Origin: Rhododendron vialii
Taxonomy: Eukaryota; Streptophyta; Magnoliopsida; Ericales; Ericaceae
Direction: 5' to 3'
DNA: 64,000 nucleotides
Assembly: GCF_030253575.1 (NCBI RefSeq)
Contig: NC_080562.1
Location: 28,865,852-28,929,851 of the forward strand
Position numbers and translations under genes: made by a program. This document shows positions 52,069-62,587 of this stretch, in pieces. The first letter of the stretch is position 1. Each line of letters opens with the position of its first letter. The notes beneath the pieces were generated by a model. That model was not told the DNA's origin, did no database searches, and saw only the letters and a program-made list of their open reading frames with translations.

Positions 52069-52874
52069 TTTATATTATAAAATAGAGCGATTTTTGTCTA
52101 CACATACAAACAAGAGCACCTTTTCAGCTGTTTGATCAAATTTTCAATAGGTTATAGCCGTCCAATCAACTTTTTTAATAAATTTATCCTCTCCCTCCCT
52201 CCTTCCTTACTTCTTTGGCAATGTTGCCATTTCTAGGGACAAAATATTTTTTGTCTTTATATAACAATGAGCCTTTTATTATCAAAACCTCTTCTCCCTA
52301 TCGTCAATCTTTTAACTCTATTATTGGGGTGTTGTGTATTTGTAACGCCTCGATTTTTCAAATAATTTTCGGAGGCATTAAATATTAATATAAGGAAAAG
52401 TTTGCTTTATTAATGACTAAAACAGATAATTCGTAATAAGAAATTGTTTATTACAACCGAATGTGGAAATATTAAATTTTACTGTGGTATTGAATTTGAC
52501 AAAACTCAGAGCTGACTCTTAAGCTTGATACGGATCCCAAACATACTCTGGCTCAGTCTCCATCTCCGGATTGTACTGCCCTCCTTCAGAGTCCTGAGTC
52601 TCCTCCTGACTTTCTGCAAAATCTGACAGGGATGCCAGACAATCCATGCCTGAGTGAAATAGTTCACCCTGTAGTATAATCCAACCCAATCACCCCCCTT
52701 ATATTACAGCTAGCAGGTAACAATATATTATCAATGTAGAAAAGTAAAATAGAAGTAGTTCACATAAACCTATTCATTACTGACAAATCGCCTAACAACA
52801 AGGGAAGGCTAGTCATGCTCGGACCATAACTAGGGTTCACCTACCTTAATCACCACATCAAAATCACCACTAGA

Positions 52875-53225
52875 CTCCCACCGGTTCTATCATCACAAAA
52901 CATCACTGAACCACCGGCCAGGTTTTATCATCGCAAAATATCACTGGACCACCTGATAGGTTTTATCATCAAAACATCTCTGTACTACCTGCCAGGTTTT
53001 ATCATCGCAAAACGTCACTGGACCAACCGCCAGGATTTATCATTACAAAATATCACTGGACCACTTGCCAGGTTTTATCAAGTACAAAACATCTCTAGAC
53101 TACCCGCCAGGTTTTTTCATCACAAAACATCACTTGACTACCCGCCAGGTTTTAAATAATCACTGGACAACCTGCCAGTTTCAAATCACATCACTGGACT
53201 ACCCACCAGTTTCAAATCACTTCAC
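52875..53225. repeat. Minisatellite, about 40-bp unit, 8 or so copies
   Basis: Degenerate units of the form CACTGGACCACCTGCCAGG then TTTTATCATCGCAAAACAT repeat head to tail inside the LTR. Units vary in length and lack spacers, so it is not a CRISPR array. Confidence 0.8.
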
Positions 53226-54514
53226 AGAATCCGCCTGCAGGCATTTTCTGACATCTCTTTCTCCCAAATAACCATTGTCTAGTATTGTCTAGGTGAAATC
53301 CTACTTGTGAACCACCTCATATCTCTAGGGTCCAATCTACCACAATAAATCAAGAGTCAGAGAAATAAACAAGTAATCAAAGTGATAATTGAAATAAATA
53401 ATGAGCGGGACAATCACATAACTTTTTATGAATGGGCCGTTGCCCTTAATCTTGTATGGCCAATAAGTTAAATTTAATGTAGGAAAATTTTGTCTAATAA
53501 AAGTTTTATAAAAAAAAGAAAGTCTAGGCTTGTTTTTATAAATCTATATTGATTAATAATTAAATTGATTACATTAAATAGATAATCATATTAAAATAAT
53601 TGACATGACCTTAGTAGGAGTCCTATGGTCCTACATAACGTGATCGAGAGTCAAAAATTGGGTCCAGATGGTCGCGAGATTATTTTAAAAAAATATATTA
53701 CTGAAAATTACTGAAAGTAAAATAATTAGGTAATAATTAATCTATTAAATAAAATATGTTGAGGTTAACAAGGTTTTATCTTAGGAATGTAAAGAGTCTA
53801 AAAAAAATTATCCGGGTATTAATAACATAGTTTATAAGGTCGCAAAGTTATTTTGATTGAAAACTTTGTAAAATAAATAATAAATAGATAATTAAATAAA
53901 AAAAATTTGATATTAACAAGATATCATCTTTGAGGTGCAAGGAGTCTAGAAAAAATAGTTCAGGTGTCAAAAATGTTGTTCGAAAGGTCGCAAAGTCATT
54001 TCGAACAATTTTTATTGAAAATCGAACGGAGTTTGCGGCCGCAAGGTTTGACCCGGTCAACCTTGTGGTGGGAGCCTCCACCGCCATTTTTTTCCCTGGA
54101 GCTTGCGGCCCGCACTTTGCGGCCGCAAGGTTGGCTCGGGAATATTTTTTTCTGTTTTGCTTCGTTTTTTGTGCATGTGACCATATGGGCTATGGCTTAG
54201 GCCTAAAAATACATAACTATACTTAGGGAAGAGGTTGGATAGGATTATAATACTTTGAATCGTCTGAATTAGATTGAAATCAAAATTTTCGAAATTGAGG
54301 AAGGTGACTTCGGGTTTGGCCGAGGGGGGACCTTGGGATTGAATTGAGGCTTCCTTGGGGATGCTTTGGGTTGTAGGAAGTGATCGGGATGGTTGAATTG
54401 GGTTTCGGTTGGACGTAGGTATGGAACCCACTTTTCTCTCTCTAAAACTCCATGGATTGGAGCTTGCCATGGTTTTCTCTTGGTTTTTACTCAGTGGAGT
54501 GTGGAGGGTGTAGC

Positions 54515-54914
54515 CAGAGACGGATGCATGTGTGGTCATATGGGGGCCACGGCCCCCGCGTCGCCATGGTTTTTTTTTTTTTTCAAATTTTAATTTTAGT
54601 ATTAGTTTTTTTTTTGGGTTCATTAAGAACACCTACACATTGTATTTTGCATTGGGCGTTATTTAGACATTTAAATGTCGTACAAATGTGTTCGTGTTTT
54701 GTCCCAAAATCCAATTTCTCTCTCTGCACAGGGTCTCAATAAGTTTTTCCTTTAATTATTAAATCTCCTTTATCTTTCTATCTCTCTCAACTCATTACTG
54801 AAAAAATCTCTCTCAAAATAAACCAAACTATTAGATTCAGGAATCGTAAAATTTCAAAATCTTGTTGTTCATAATTCGGCCCCCCGAGTTTACAAAATCC
54901 TGATTCCGTCCTTG
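54515..54914. mobile_element. hAT-type MITE nested in the solo LTR
   Basis: 400 bp with ends CAGAGACGGATGCA and TGATTCCGTCCTTG, flanked by the perfect 8-bp duplication GGTGTAGC (54507-54514, 54915-54922). The subterminal GGGGGCC/GGCCCCC pair extends the TIR similarity. Confidence 0.9.
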
Positions 54915-55262
54915 GGTGTAGCAGTGTGCTTGTGGGTCAATGAGGTGGGGTATTTATAGGTGAATTTTGGAAGAGAAAGATATGGTTGAATTTAATGGAG
55001 TTGGATTCATGGGATTAGGAGTGGACGAATTGGTGCCGAATTTGGGGTTAGAGAGGAAGTAAGGAATGGATATGAATGAATTGAATTCGTATTTTTCTTG
55101 GGGATGAAGGGATTTTTCGGTTTGTGTGAGGGGGATAAACTTGGTTTGTCTTGGAGAGAAAGAAATAGAGAGAGTTATGGCTGCAGAGAGAGGGAGCTGT
55201 GCGAGGGAGAGAGGGAGGTATAGGACATGCATGCATGTGCGTAGTAAAAAAAATGCATGCAA

Positions 55263-55263
<1 letters not shown>

Positions 55264-55300
<37 letters not shown>

Positions 55301-55302
55301 GC
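55264..55302. repeat. (GT)n(AT)n microsatellite
   Basis: A GT run followed by an AT run near the end of the solo LTR. Confidence 0.85.
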
Positions 55303-56077
55303 ATGAATATATATATTATGAGAATAATAATAATATTAATGCTACTATTATTACTATTCCAAAAAATATATGGTCAAAATTTCGGGTCGTTACAGTATTG
55401 TCCACTCATCCATCAGAAAACTCTATTCAATTCCTTTCTTCTATCAAATGAGGTAACAATAGAAAAACATTATAGAAACTTTAGTCATACAAAAGAATAA
55501 ACTTAGTTTTTTTTTTTTTTTAAACAAGTTGTTTCACCTATTTCTTGGACGCATGATTGAAAGTAGTAGTGCATGATAATTTGTCTCAGTTGTAGGCCTG
55601 TAGCATTCCTTTGATTTGAAGGGGGAAAAAAACTCAAGTTGTAGCATTCTGTTGCAAGAATCATTTTCAATGTTAAAAAAAAAATAGCATTCGTTAATTT
55701 ACGGGAAGTGGAGTTTTAAAGCTATTCTTTTTTTTTTTTTTGGATTAGTTACTGTTTGAACTATATTAGATATGAGTGTGATATAAGTATTGGTTGATCG
55801 TGATTAACAACGAATAGTTGTGCATAAGTTAATTACAAATTTCATTTGGGCATGTGCTCCTACTTTTTCAATGAGTGTGGTATTATTTGTTGTGAAACTA
55901 TTCTCAGAAGAAATTAGTTCAGTTTATACTATTTGAAGAGAATTTTAAAAAATAAATTATAAAATTTTTCATTTGGGTTTTTTAAAATCACTAGAAGGGA
56001 AGGATAATTTTTTTAAAGTTGTAAGTGTTATTTTGTGCGTTTTTTTTAATCGGCGTGGTGGCACAGGTAATCACTAG

Positions 56078-56457
56078 TTATTTAATAAAATAGCTCTCAC
56101 AATACAGATAATAAAATGAAACAAAAAAAGGACTTCATATGGAAGAAAAGAATTGAATAGAGTTCTGGATGAGTGGACATATACAATGCACAACACCACC
56201 ATGACAGAGTTTAAGATAGACGACAGGGAGAAGAAAACATTTTGATAATAAAAAGCATGTTATTAAATAAAGAAATAATATGTCTGTTTCCAGAAAAGGC
56301 AACATTGCCTAAGAAGTAAGGAAAGAGGGAGAGAGAGAATAAATTTATTAAAGGAGTTGATTGGACGGCTATAACCTATTGAAAATTTGATTTGACGGTT
56401 GAAGAAGTGCTCTTGTTTATATGTGTAGATAAAAATCGTTCTATTTTATAATATAGA
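56078..56457 (-). mobile_element. Inverted Helitron copy, truncated
   Basis: On the minus strand it starts TCTATATTATAAAATAGAAC (from 56457) with a flanking A, then parallels the second Helitron: GTCTACACATAC/ATCTACACATAT, TTCAATAGGTTATAGCCGTC, and onward to TCTATTCAATTC. It includes the uninterrupted version of the LTR insertion site (TGTTGTGCATTGTATATGTC). Its 3' end is not defined and lies near 56078. Confidence 0.7.
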
Positions 56458-57249
56458 TGATAAAACCGGTCATGATTGACATCTGATTAACCTCTATACA
56501 AGTTCTATAGATTGTGTGCATAAACCACCACAGCGGTGTTGGAAAGAGGAGGATTATTTATTTGGGTGTTTGTGTTGAAAAGAGGAGGATTATTTTGGTG
56601 TTTGTGTTGGAATGATTTTCTTTTTGGGAGAGGGAAGAGTACTTGAGACTAGAGTGGGGGAATAAACACTTTGTATTTATACTACTTCATAAAAAGTTCA
56701 AGCTTTTTTCTTTATCAATTTTCATTTCTTAAGGCTTTTCTAGAAATCTTTTAAAATTTGGATATTATAGAGCTCTTCTAGAAACTACATACTTATATCT
56801 TCTTCTAAAATACTATCTTCTATTTGGGCTTTTTGACTTGGGCTTGACTTGAGCTTTATTTTCTTGGGCAATTTACGGGCCGGTCTAGAAAAGGAGTACC
56901 AATTCCCTCTGACTTCAGCCTAAATCCCAAATGTACGCGAAAGGAGACCCAAAATAGTATTCCAAAAGTAAATTCAATGGGCCAAAGTGAAATAATACTC
57001 CTATAAAGGATGAGGTCTAATTAAGAAAAAAAACTCCACTCTTTAACCTAAAATAACTTAACCTAAGAAATTAAACAAGTTAACAAAAATAATCGGCATT
57101 GTGCACGACTCAACAGTAGTGGATTTCTCATTTAGTGGACTCCTAGATTTTCAAATTTCCAATGATTTCCAAAAGCTGTATAAAATGTTTCAGCTATTTG
57201 GTCTATGGGCCAAATAAATCAACGAATGAGCCCTGAAGGCTTAAAAGCT
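56458..57249. other. Intergenic, nothing recognised
   Basis: AT-rich DNA with a short local duplication (GAAAAGAGGAGGATTATTT near 56540-56596). No gene. Confidence 0.45.
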
Positions 57250-57840
57250 AAACATCCCATGTCCCGAACTACGTTGACGACTTAGATTCCGATTTCCAAC
57301 TTGCTCCTGATTCCTTTTTGGGAATTGAACTCGGATACGTAGGGAATCCATTCACATTCACAAAATTTGTGAACTTTACATGTTCATGGTTCACCAACAA
57401 AACAAAAATCAAATCTGAACTACATTGACTTGATTCCGAATCAAACTCAGATACATAGGCAACCCATTCACATGGGCACAATTACAAACATTGTGAACCT
57501 CTATTGCTCAGTGAAAAACTTGATTTTGATTCAAACTTATTCCCATTTCAAGCTGAACTTGACGAATCAAATACGTAGGCAACCCCACTCTAATGGGTGT
57601 AGTCACAAAATTAAAATAATTTAGGACTGTCATATGATTGGTAAAGGAGTGGGTGCCAACCTAGTTGGGATGTGCTCTCTATTTATAGTGATGCTGCAAA
57701 TCTTACAATTTTATAAATGAATCTTGAAGGTTCATCAAATTATTAAGTGAGTCCTCGAGGCTCAACAAAAAGATAAAATGTGAACTACGTTTGGCTTAAT
57801 CCTAAACTATAGGTATGTAGGCAGCCTAGATCATTCATCT
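57250..57840. repeat. Degenerate tandem repeats, retroelement-like
   Basis: About four diverged units share GAACTACGTTGAC, TTGATTCCGA and GATACGTAGGCAACCC. Repeats with GAACTACG...GATACGTAGGCA occur in LTRs of large Ty3 Tat/Ogre elements; assignment to that lineage is inference. No protein is encoded. Confidence 0.5.
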
Positions 57841-58677
57841 AGGTTCAATCCCTAAAATAATAAATAGTAATACTCAATCCCCTTTCTATTTCTCATGAAA
57901 AGAGATTGACGATTCTGAATAATTGAAATCAAAGGGATTTATAGTACTGATCATTCATCTAGGTATTGGTCATCTTCCTCCTCCTTGGATTTATAGTACT
58001 GATGGCAACATGACTATGGCCAACCCTAGATTTCACGCCATTGGAGATGTCTACTGACAAGTACCACTCGGCCCTAAATTTCAACCCCAAATTAATTTCA
58101 TGCCAATTTGTTTGGTTTGTGTTTTTTGGGAGGTTTTTGGGATAATGAGTGAAGAGAGATAGATATAGAAATCAGAGTAATAATTGATAAAAAAGGTAAA
58201 TTTATCAGCAAACTTAAAGATAAACTAAATCAGCCATAGTCATGTTCTAATTACCTTCAAATATTTAGAAAATACCATAGAATCAAGATCTTATATAACC
58301 AACCTCTTTTGCCAGATTCCAATTTTTAAGATCTTAGATTTCAATTTTTAAGGTGGGAAAGTTCTTTGATAATGTCTACAGCTACTGATTTCGGCATGTG
58401 ATTTGTGATGTCCTATTTGTTTTTTGAGGAATGCTAGGTATAAAGAAAATTTATCCAGAAAGTATCTCAAAAAAAAGCAATTAGTGGTTGAGAATTCACT
58501 TTGATAATTGGGTCACACGCATCAAAGTGAATCTCTAGTTATTCTATTCAGGGTATTTTCGTGATAAATTTTCTTTGTCCCTAGTATTTTTCTTTTTTCT
58601 TTTTACTCCATGTTGGAAATGATTTTTTTTGAGCTATGTAGCTTCTTACCTTTGTGTTAAAATAATTATTTATTTAA
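57841..58677. other. Intergenic, nothing recognised
   Basis: AT-rich non-coding DNA. A short local inverted pair (AATTCACTTTGATAA / ATCAAAGTGAATC) lies near 58494-58533. Confidence 0.4.
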
Positions 58678-59757
58678 GAGCATCCACAATGGCATGATCA
58701 AATCCAAAAAGTTGTTAAAGGTTAGCGATATTTGCTCAACAAAATGCTTACATTTAAATAACCAAACTTAACAATCTCTTAGAGCATCCACAATGGGAAT
58801 AATCAAAATCAATAACCAAAATGTGTCACGTCAGTATTTGATTATTCATTTAGTTCGTAATCAAACTTAACAACCTCTACCTCCACATTGGTTATTTTTG
58901 CATCTCTGATAAAAAAACCCCCACAATACACAATGCATATATGTTCAATCGCAAACGAGTTCCAATCTCGCACCCGACCACACCAAATTATTCGTCTTGA
59001 TGAGACAATTCCAATATGAGATGTTTTTTAGTTATTGAGTTTTGAATTTGGTTATTGAGTTTGGTTATTAAGTTTTGGTTATTGGTAAAAGTTGTTAAGT
59101 ATGGTTATGGAATGGGTGGAATTTGGTTATTTGCTAAAAGACTTGTAACTTTGCTTATTATAATATGGGATATTTTTTGAGTATTGTTATTAAGTTTGAT
59201 TATCCATACTCATTTGTTTATTACAATGGAAATGCTCTTAACAACTAACTAAATTTTGGCCATTAAATGACAAAAACTAACAACCTTTTCCCAATAACAA
59301 AATTTAGTGGACCTTACATCTTCTCAATTAAGTGCACCCATCATTATACAAAAAGTTTCTCTTTTCCCTTTTCTCTCTTTCTTTCTTTCTTTTTCAATAA
59401 TGTTTTGAAAAATTTATTTTAAATAACTGTCAATTATTTTTCAAAAACTATTTTTAAAACGGTTTTTTCAAGAGCTGTTATTTTATAAAAAGTGGTTTTT
59501 TGAAATAAGAATTTTGAAAAACTGTTTCAAAAAAAAAATTTAAAACTATTTTCTATTTAAAAAAAACATATTTCTTCAAATATGAAGTTTTTTTTTTCAG
59601 AAACTAATTTTGAAAAACTAATTTTAAACAGTTTTTATTAATTTGAATACTAATTAAAAAAAACTATTTTATATGTTCATTGTTTTTTGTTTTTGTTGTT
59701 TGAAAAGATGATGTGACATGTTTTGGTTATCTAATTTTTGTTATGCCATTGTAGATC
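58678..59757. mobile_element. Harbinger-like MITE carrying a nested relative
   Basis: The outer element starts GAGCATCCACAATGGCAT and ends around ATGCCATTGTAGATC. Inside it, 58792-59237 has ends GAGCATCCACAATGGG and CAATGGAAATGCTC, flanked by TTA (58789-58791, 59238-59240), fitting PIF/Harbinger. The interior repeats TTGGTTATT and AACTTAACAA. Self-nesting of the same family is likely. Confidence 0.65.
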
Positions 59758-60116
59758 TATATATTGCTAACCTTGGCAATTCGTTAAATGGATAACAAAA
59801 GGTGATGTAACAATTTTTGATTAACCAAGAAGACTCTTCTTGGAGATTGAAAATGGATCAGAGTTGAAGTGTGACCGTGACTAGGTATGAACCCTTCACG
59901 TTTTCAATTGTCTCGACAATGCCTGCATTTCTTACTATGCCAGTTAAACTCTGTAGTAAGCCAGCAATCTTTAGTTTCCTGTGCTCAGATGCAGATAACT
60001 TATAAGGCCTTAGAGCAATCCTCCTTTACCTGGGTTAGCCCATCTCCAAACATTAACATTTTAAAGTTTGACCTATTCACAAAAACAAAACAAACAAAAC
60101 AAAAAAGAAAGAACAT
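59758..60116. other. Intergenic, nothing recognised
   Basis: Non-coding. The 88-codon frame at 59887-60153 runs into the CACTA terminus and matches no known family. Confidence 0.4.
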
Positions 60117-60463
60117 CACTACAACAAAAAACACCAATGGTGACACCCTTTGACACCTTTTGGTGACAAAAAATTGATGTTGACACTGAATATACTCAAC
60201 GGGGACAAATAATTTTACTGCTTGTCACCGAAAACCTTTAGGTGACCAGGGTAAATTATGAGGAGATTTGGTGACAAAATATTTGTCACTGAAGACAAAT
60301 TTCGGTGACAAATATGAAGTTGTCACCGAAAGATCATTTGGTGACGAAATATTTTGTCACTGAAGACAAATTCAGTGACAAGTACGAAGTTGTCACCGAA
60401 AGATCCCAATTTTCGCACTCTTGGCTCCAGCTTATTTATGCGGGCTGTCAAAAAGTGAAATGA
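60117..60463 (+). mobile_element. CACTA (En/Spm) element left terminus, truncated
   Basis: It starts CACTACAACAAAAAACACC, the classic CACTA TIR, followed by subterminal repeats of GGTGACAAA/TTTGTCACC, including two units of about 68 bp ending GTTGTCACCGAAAGATC. No complementary right end or transposase is seen, so it is a fragment. Confidence 0.8.
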
Positions 60464-60472
60464 AAATTTTTA

Positions 60473-61971
60473 GGGCAAATTTCACTGACCTCCCCTGAGG
60501 TTTCTGACACAAACAGAAACCTCCCTTGAGGTTTCTGAAATGACACTGGCCTCCCCTCCTTTCCCTGACAATACCAATGGACCTCCCCTCCATTCCCACA
60601 ACGTTAGAAAATGGACGGAAAAGGACCAAAAGGTGGTGTCATTGTACTCTTCTTTTTACAATATATATACTATCCTCACCAGACTCTTTACCCCTCTCAT
60701 TTATAAAATATAAAATACAAACATTACTACATTTTGTGCTCGTTTTACTTTGAGTTTTTGTCCTTATTTAAAAGGATTCACATTTGTTAATTTTCTGTCA
60801 AATTTTTGTGAATTATTGGTTCGTCTCTATAAGAGAAATTGAAAAAATGAAAAATTAAGACTTTTACCAAATATTTTGAGAAATTCAATAGTTTGGGTAG
60901 AAGTAATAATTTTATACTCTTTTGATTCCTCTCGTTTAGACAAACCAATAATCCACAAAAAATTAACGCAAAACTAGCAAATACGAAAAAAAAAAATCAA
61001 ATATGAACTAAAACCAAAAAGCCTAAAAATTCCACAAGCAAGCCTACACGAAAAAATTCGAATATGAACAAAAACTAAAAAGCCTAAAAATTTAACAAAC
61101 AAAACCCCGTAAAACCAAAAAGTCTAAAAATCCCACAAACAAGCTCACACGAAAAAATTCGAATTGAACAAAAATTAAAAAGCCTAAAAATCCCACAAAC
61201 AAACCTCGTAAAAATCAAAAAGCCTAAAAATCCCACAAACAAGCACGTACTCTCCGTTGCCAACAGTTTAGAAAATGTATGTATTTTTGCACATGTACAT
61301 TTTCTAAATTGCTGGCAACGGAAGGTACAGGCTTGTTTGTTGGATTTTTAAGCTTTTTGGTTTTTGTTCGTGTTCGAATTTTTTCGTGCGGGCTTGTTTG
61401 TGGGATTTTTAAGCGTTTTTTATTTTTGTTTATATTTGAATTTTTTTTCATATTCTTTCATATTCGCTAGTTTTGTGTTAAATTTTTGTGGATTATTATT
61501 TTGTCTCAACAAGAGGAATCAAAAGAGTATAAAGTTATTACTTTTACCCAAAATATTAAATTTCTCAAAATATTTGGTAAAAGTCTTAATTTTTTACTTT
61601 TTCAATTTCTCTTATCGAGATGAAGCAATAATTCACAAAAGTTTGATAGAAAATTAACAAATGTGAATCCTTTTAAATATGGACAAAAACTCAAAGTAAA
61701 ACGAGCACAAAGTGTAGTAATGTTTGTATTTTATATTTTATAAATGAGAGGGGTAAAGAGTCTGATGATGATAGTAAATGTATTGTAAAAAGTAGAATAC
61801 AATGACACCACCTTTTGGTCCTTTTCCGTCCATTTTCTAACGTTGTGGGAACGGAGGGGAGGTCCCTTGGTATTGTCAGGGAAAGGAGGGGAGGCCAGTG
61901 TCATTTCAGAAATCTCAGGGGAGGTTTCTGTTCGTGTCAGAAACCTCAGGGGAGGTCAGTGAAATTTGCCC
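60473..61971. mobile_element. 1.5-kb MULE-type fold-back element
   Basis: 1499 bp flanked by the perfect 9-bp duplication AAATTTTTA (60464-60472, 61972-61980). It begins GGGCAAATTTCACTGACC and ends with the complement. The inverted arms run about 700 bp each, to a centre near 61250-61320 (GTTGCCAACAGTTTAGAAAA / TTTCTAAATTGCTGGCAAC). Mirror-image frames (MVLFRPFSNVVG at both ends) reflect the palindrome and not a gene. Confidence 0.92.
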
Positions 61972-61980
61972 AAATTTTTA

Positions 61981-62543
61981 CAATCAAAACGACGTCGTCA
62001 CCAAAACCCAGCCTAACTTTCCTCTTTTTCCTCTGTTCAGTCTCCACTTTACTCTTCCTCTCGATCGCCACTCCCGCAGCCACGCTCGGATGCTGGGAGC
62101 GTGCTGCACAGCTACGTGTTGTGCAGCGTGCTGCGCGGCTGCCGGTGCCGCCTTGCCGGCATCGGCCCGATGATCGGAGACGTCCACTGCGTAGAGCTCG
62201 TCGAGTATTACAAGTGTACCAAAAATCAACCCGATCAAATATCGTTAAATATCTCATCGGAACACATATAATTCAAAAAGAATGGATTCGGTGGTTTTGA
62301 TCCAGTGTTTTGTATCCATTAGGATTCATTTTTTTCCAAGTTATATGTATTCCGATGAAGGTGAAGGTGGGTGGGTGAAGGTGTGTGGTCTACGATTGGT
62401 TGATTTAGGGTTCATTGTTTTTGATTTTGCAGACTGATTTGGTACTTTTTACTCTCACGCAGAGATAAAATTTGCCCTAGTGCTCAAAATGCCTCTCACC
62501 AGCCCATCTCTGTAAGTCTCACTTTATCCCCTTCGATTTTGGC

Positions 62544-62587
<44 letters not shown>

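Larger units (their letters stand above)
52341..55394. mobile_element. Solo LTR, 3.05 kb
   Basis: It begins TGTAACGCCTCGATTTTTC and ends ATTTCGGGTCGTTACA, with imperfect inverted ends, and is flanked by GTATT (52336-52340, 55395-55399). No gag/pol. The size and TGTAACGCC(C/T)CG end resemble LTRs of Tekay/Del-type chromoviruses (inference). It holds a minisatellite, a nested hAT element and two TTTGCGGCCGCAAGG or similar NotI-type palindromes (about 54031 and 54118). Confidence 0.9.
52069..56077 (+). mobile_element. Second Helitron, carrying a solo LTR
   Basis: A second Helitron-like 5' end (TTTATATTATAAAATAGAGC) directly follows the CTAG of the first. A plausible 3' end CACTAG is at 56072-56077, preceded by GGCGTGGTGGCAC rather than a strong hairpin. 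Without the LTR insert (52341-55394 plus one target copy) it would be about 950 bp. The 3' boundary is tentative. Confidence 0.5.

Noticed and set aside
52875..53225. CRISPR-like regular repeats
   Set aside because: Units are contiguous, degenerate and without unique spacers, and lie in a plant LTR; a minisatellite.
54057..54632. 191-codon minus-strand frame
   Set aside because: Spans the boundary of an LTR and a nested hAT element; the composition is biased by T/A runs and there is no recognised domain.
61815..62300. 161-codon frame mirrored by 60432-60629 (shared MVLFRPFSNVVG)
   Set aside because: The shared N-terminus comes from the terminal inverted repeat of the MULE element; the rest runs into GC-rich leader-like DNA.
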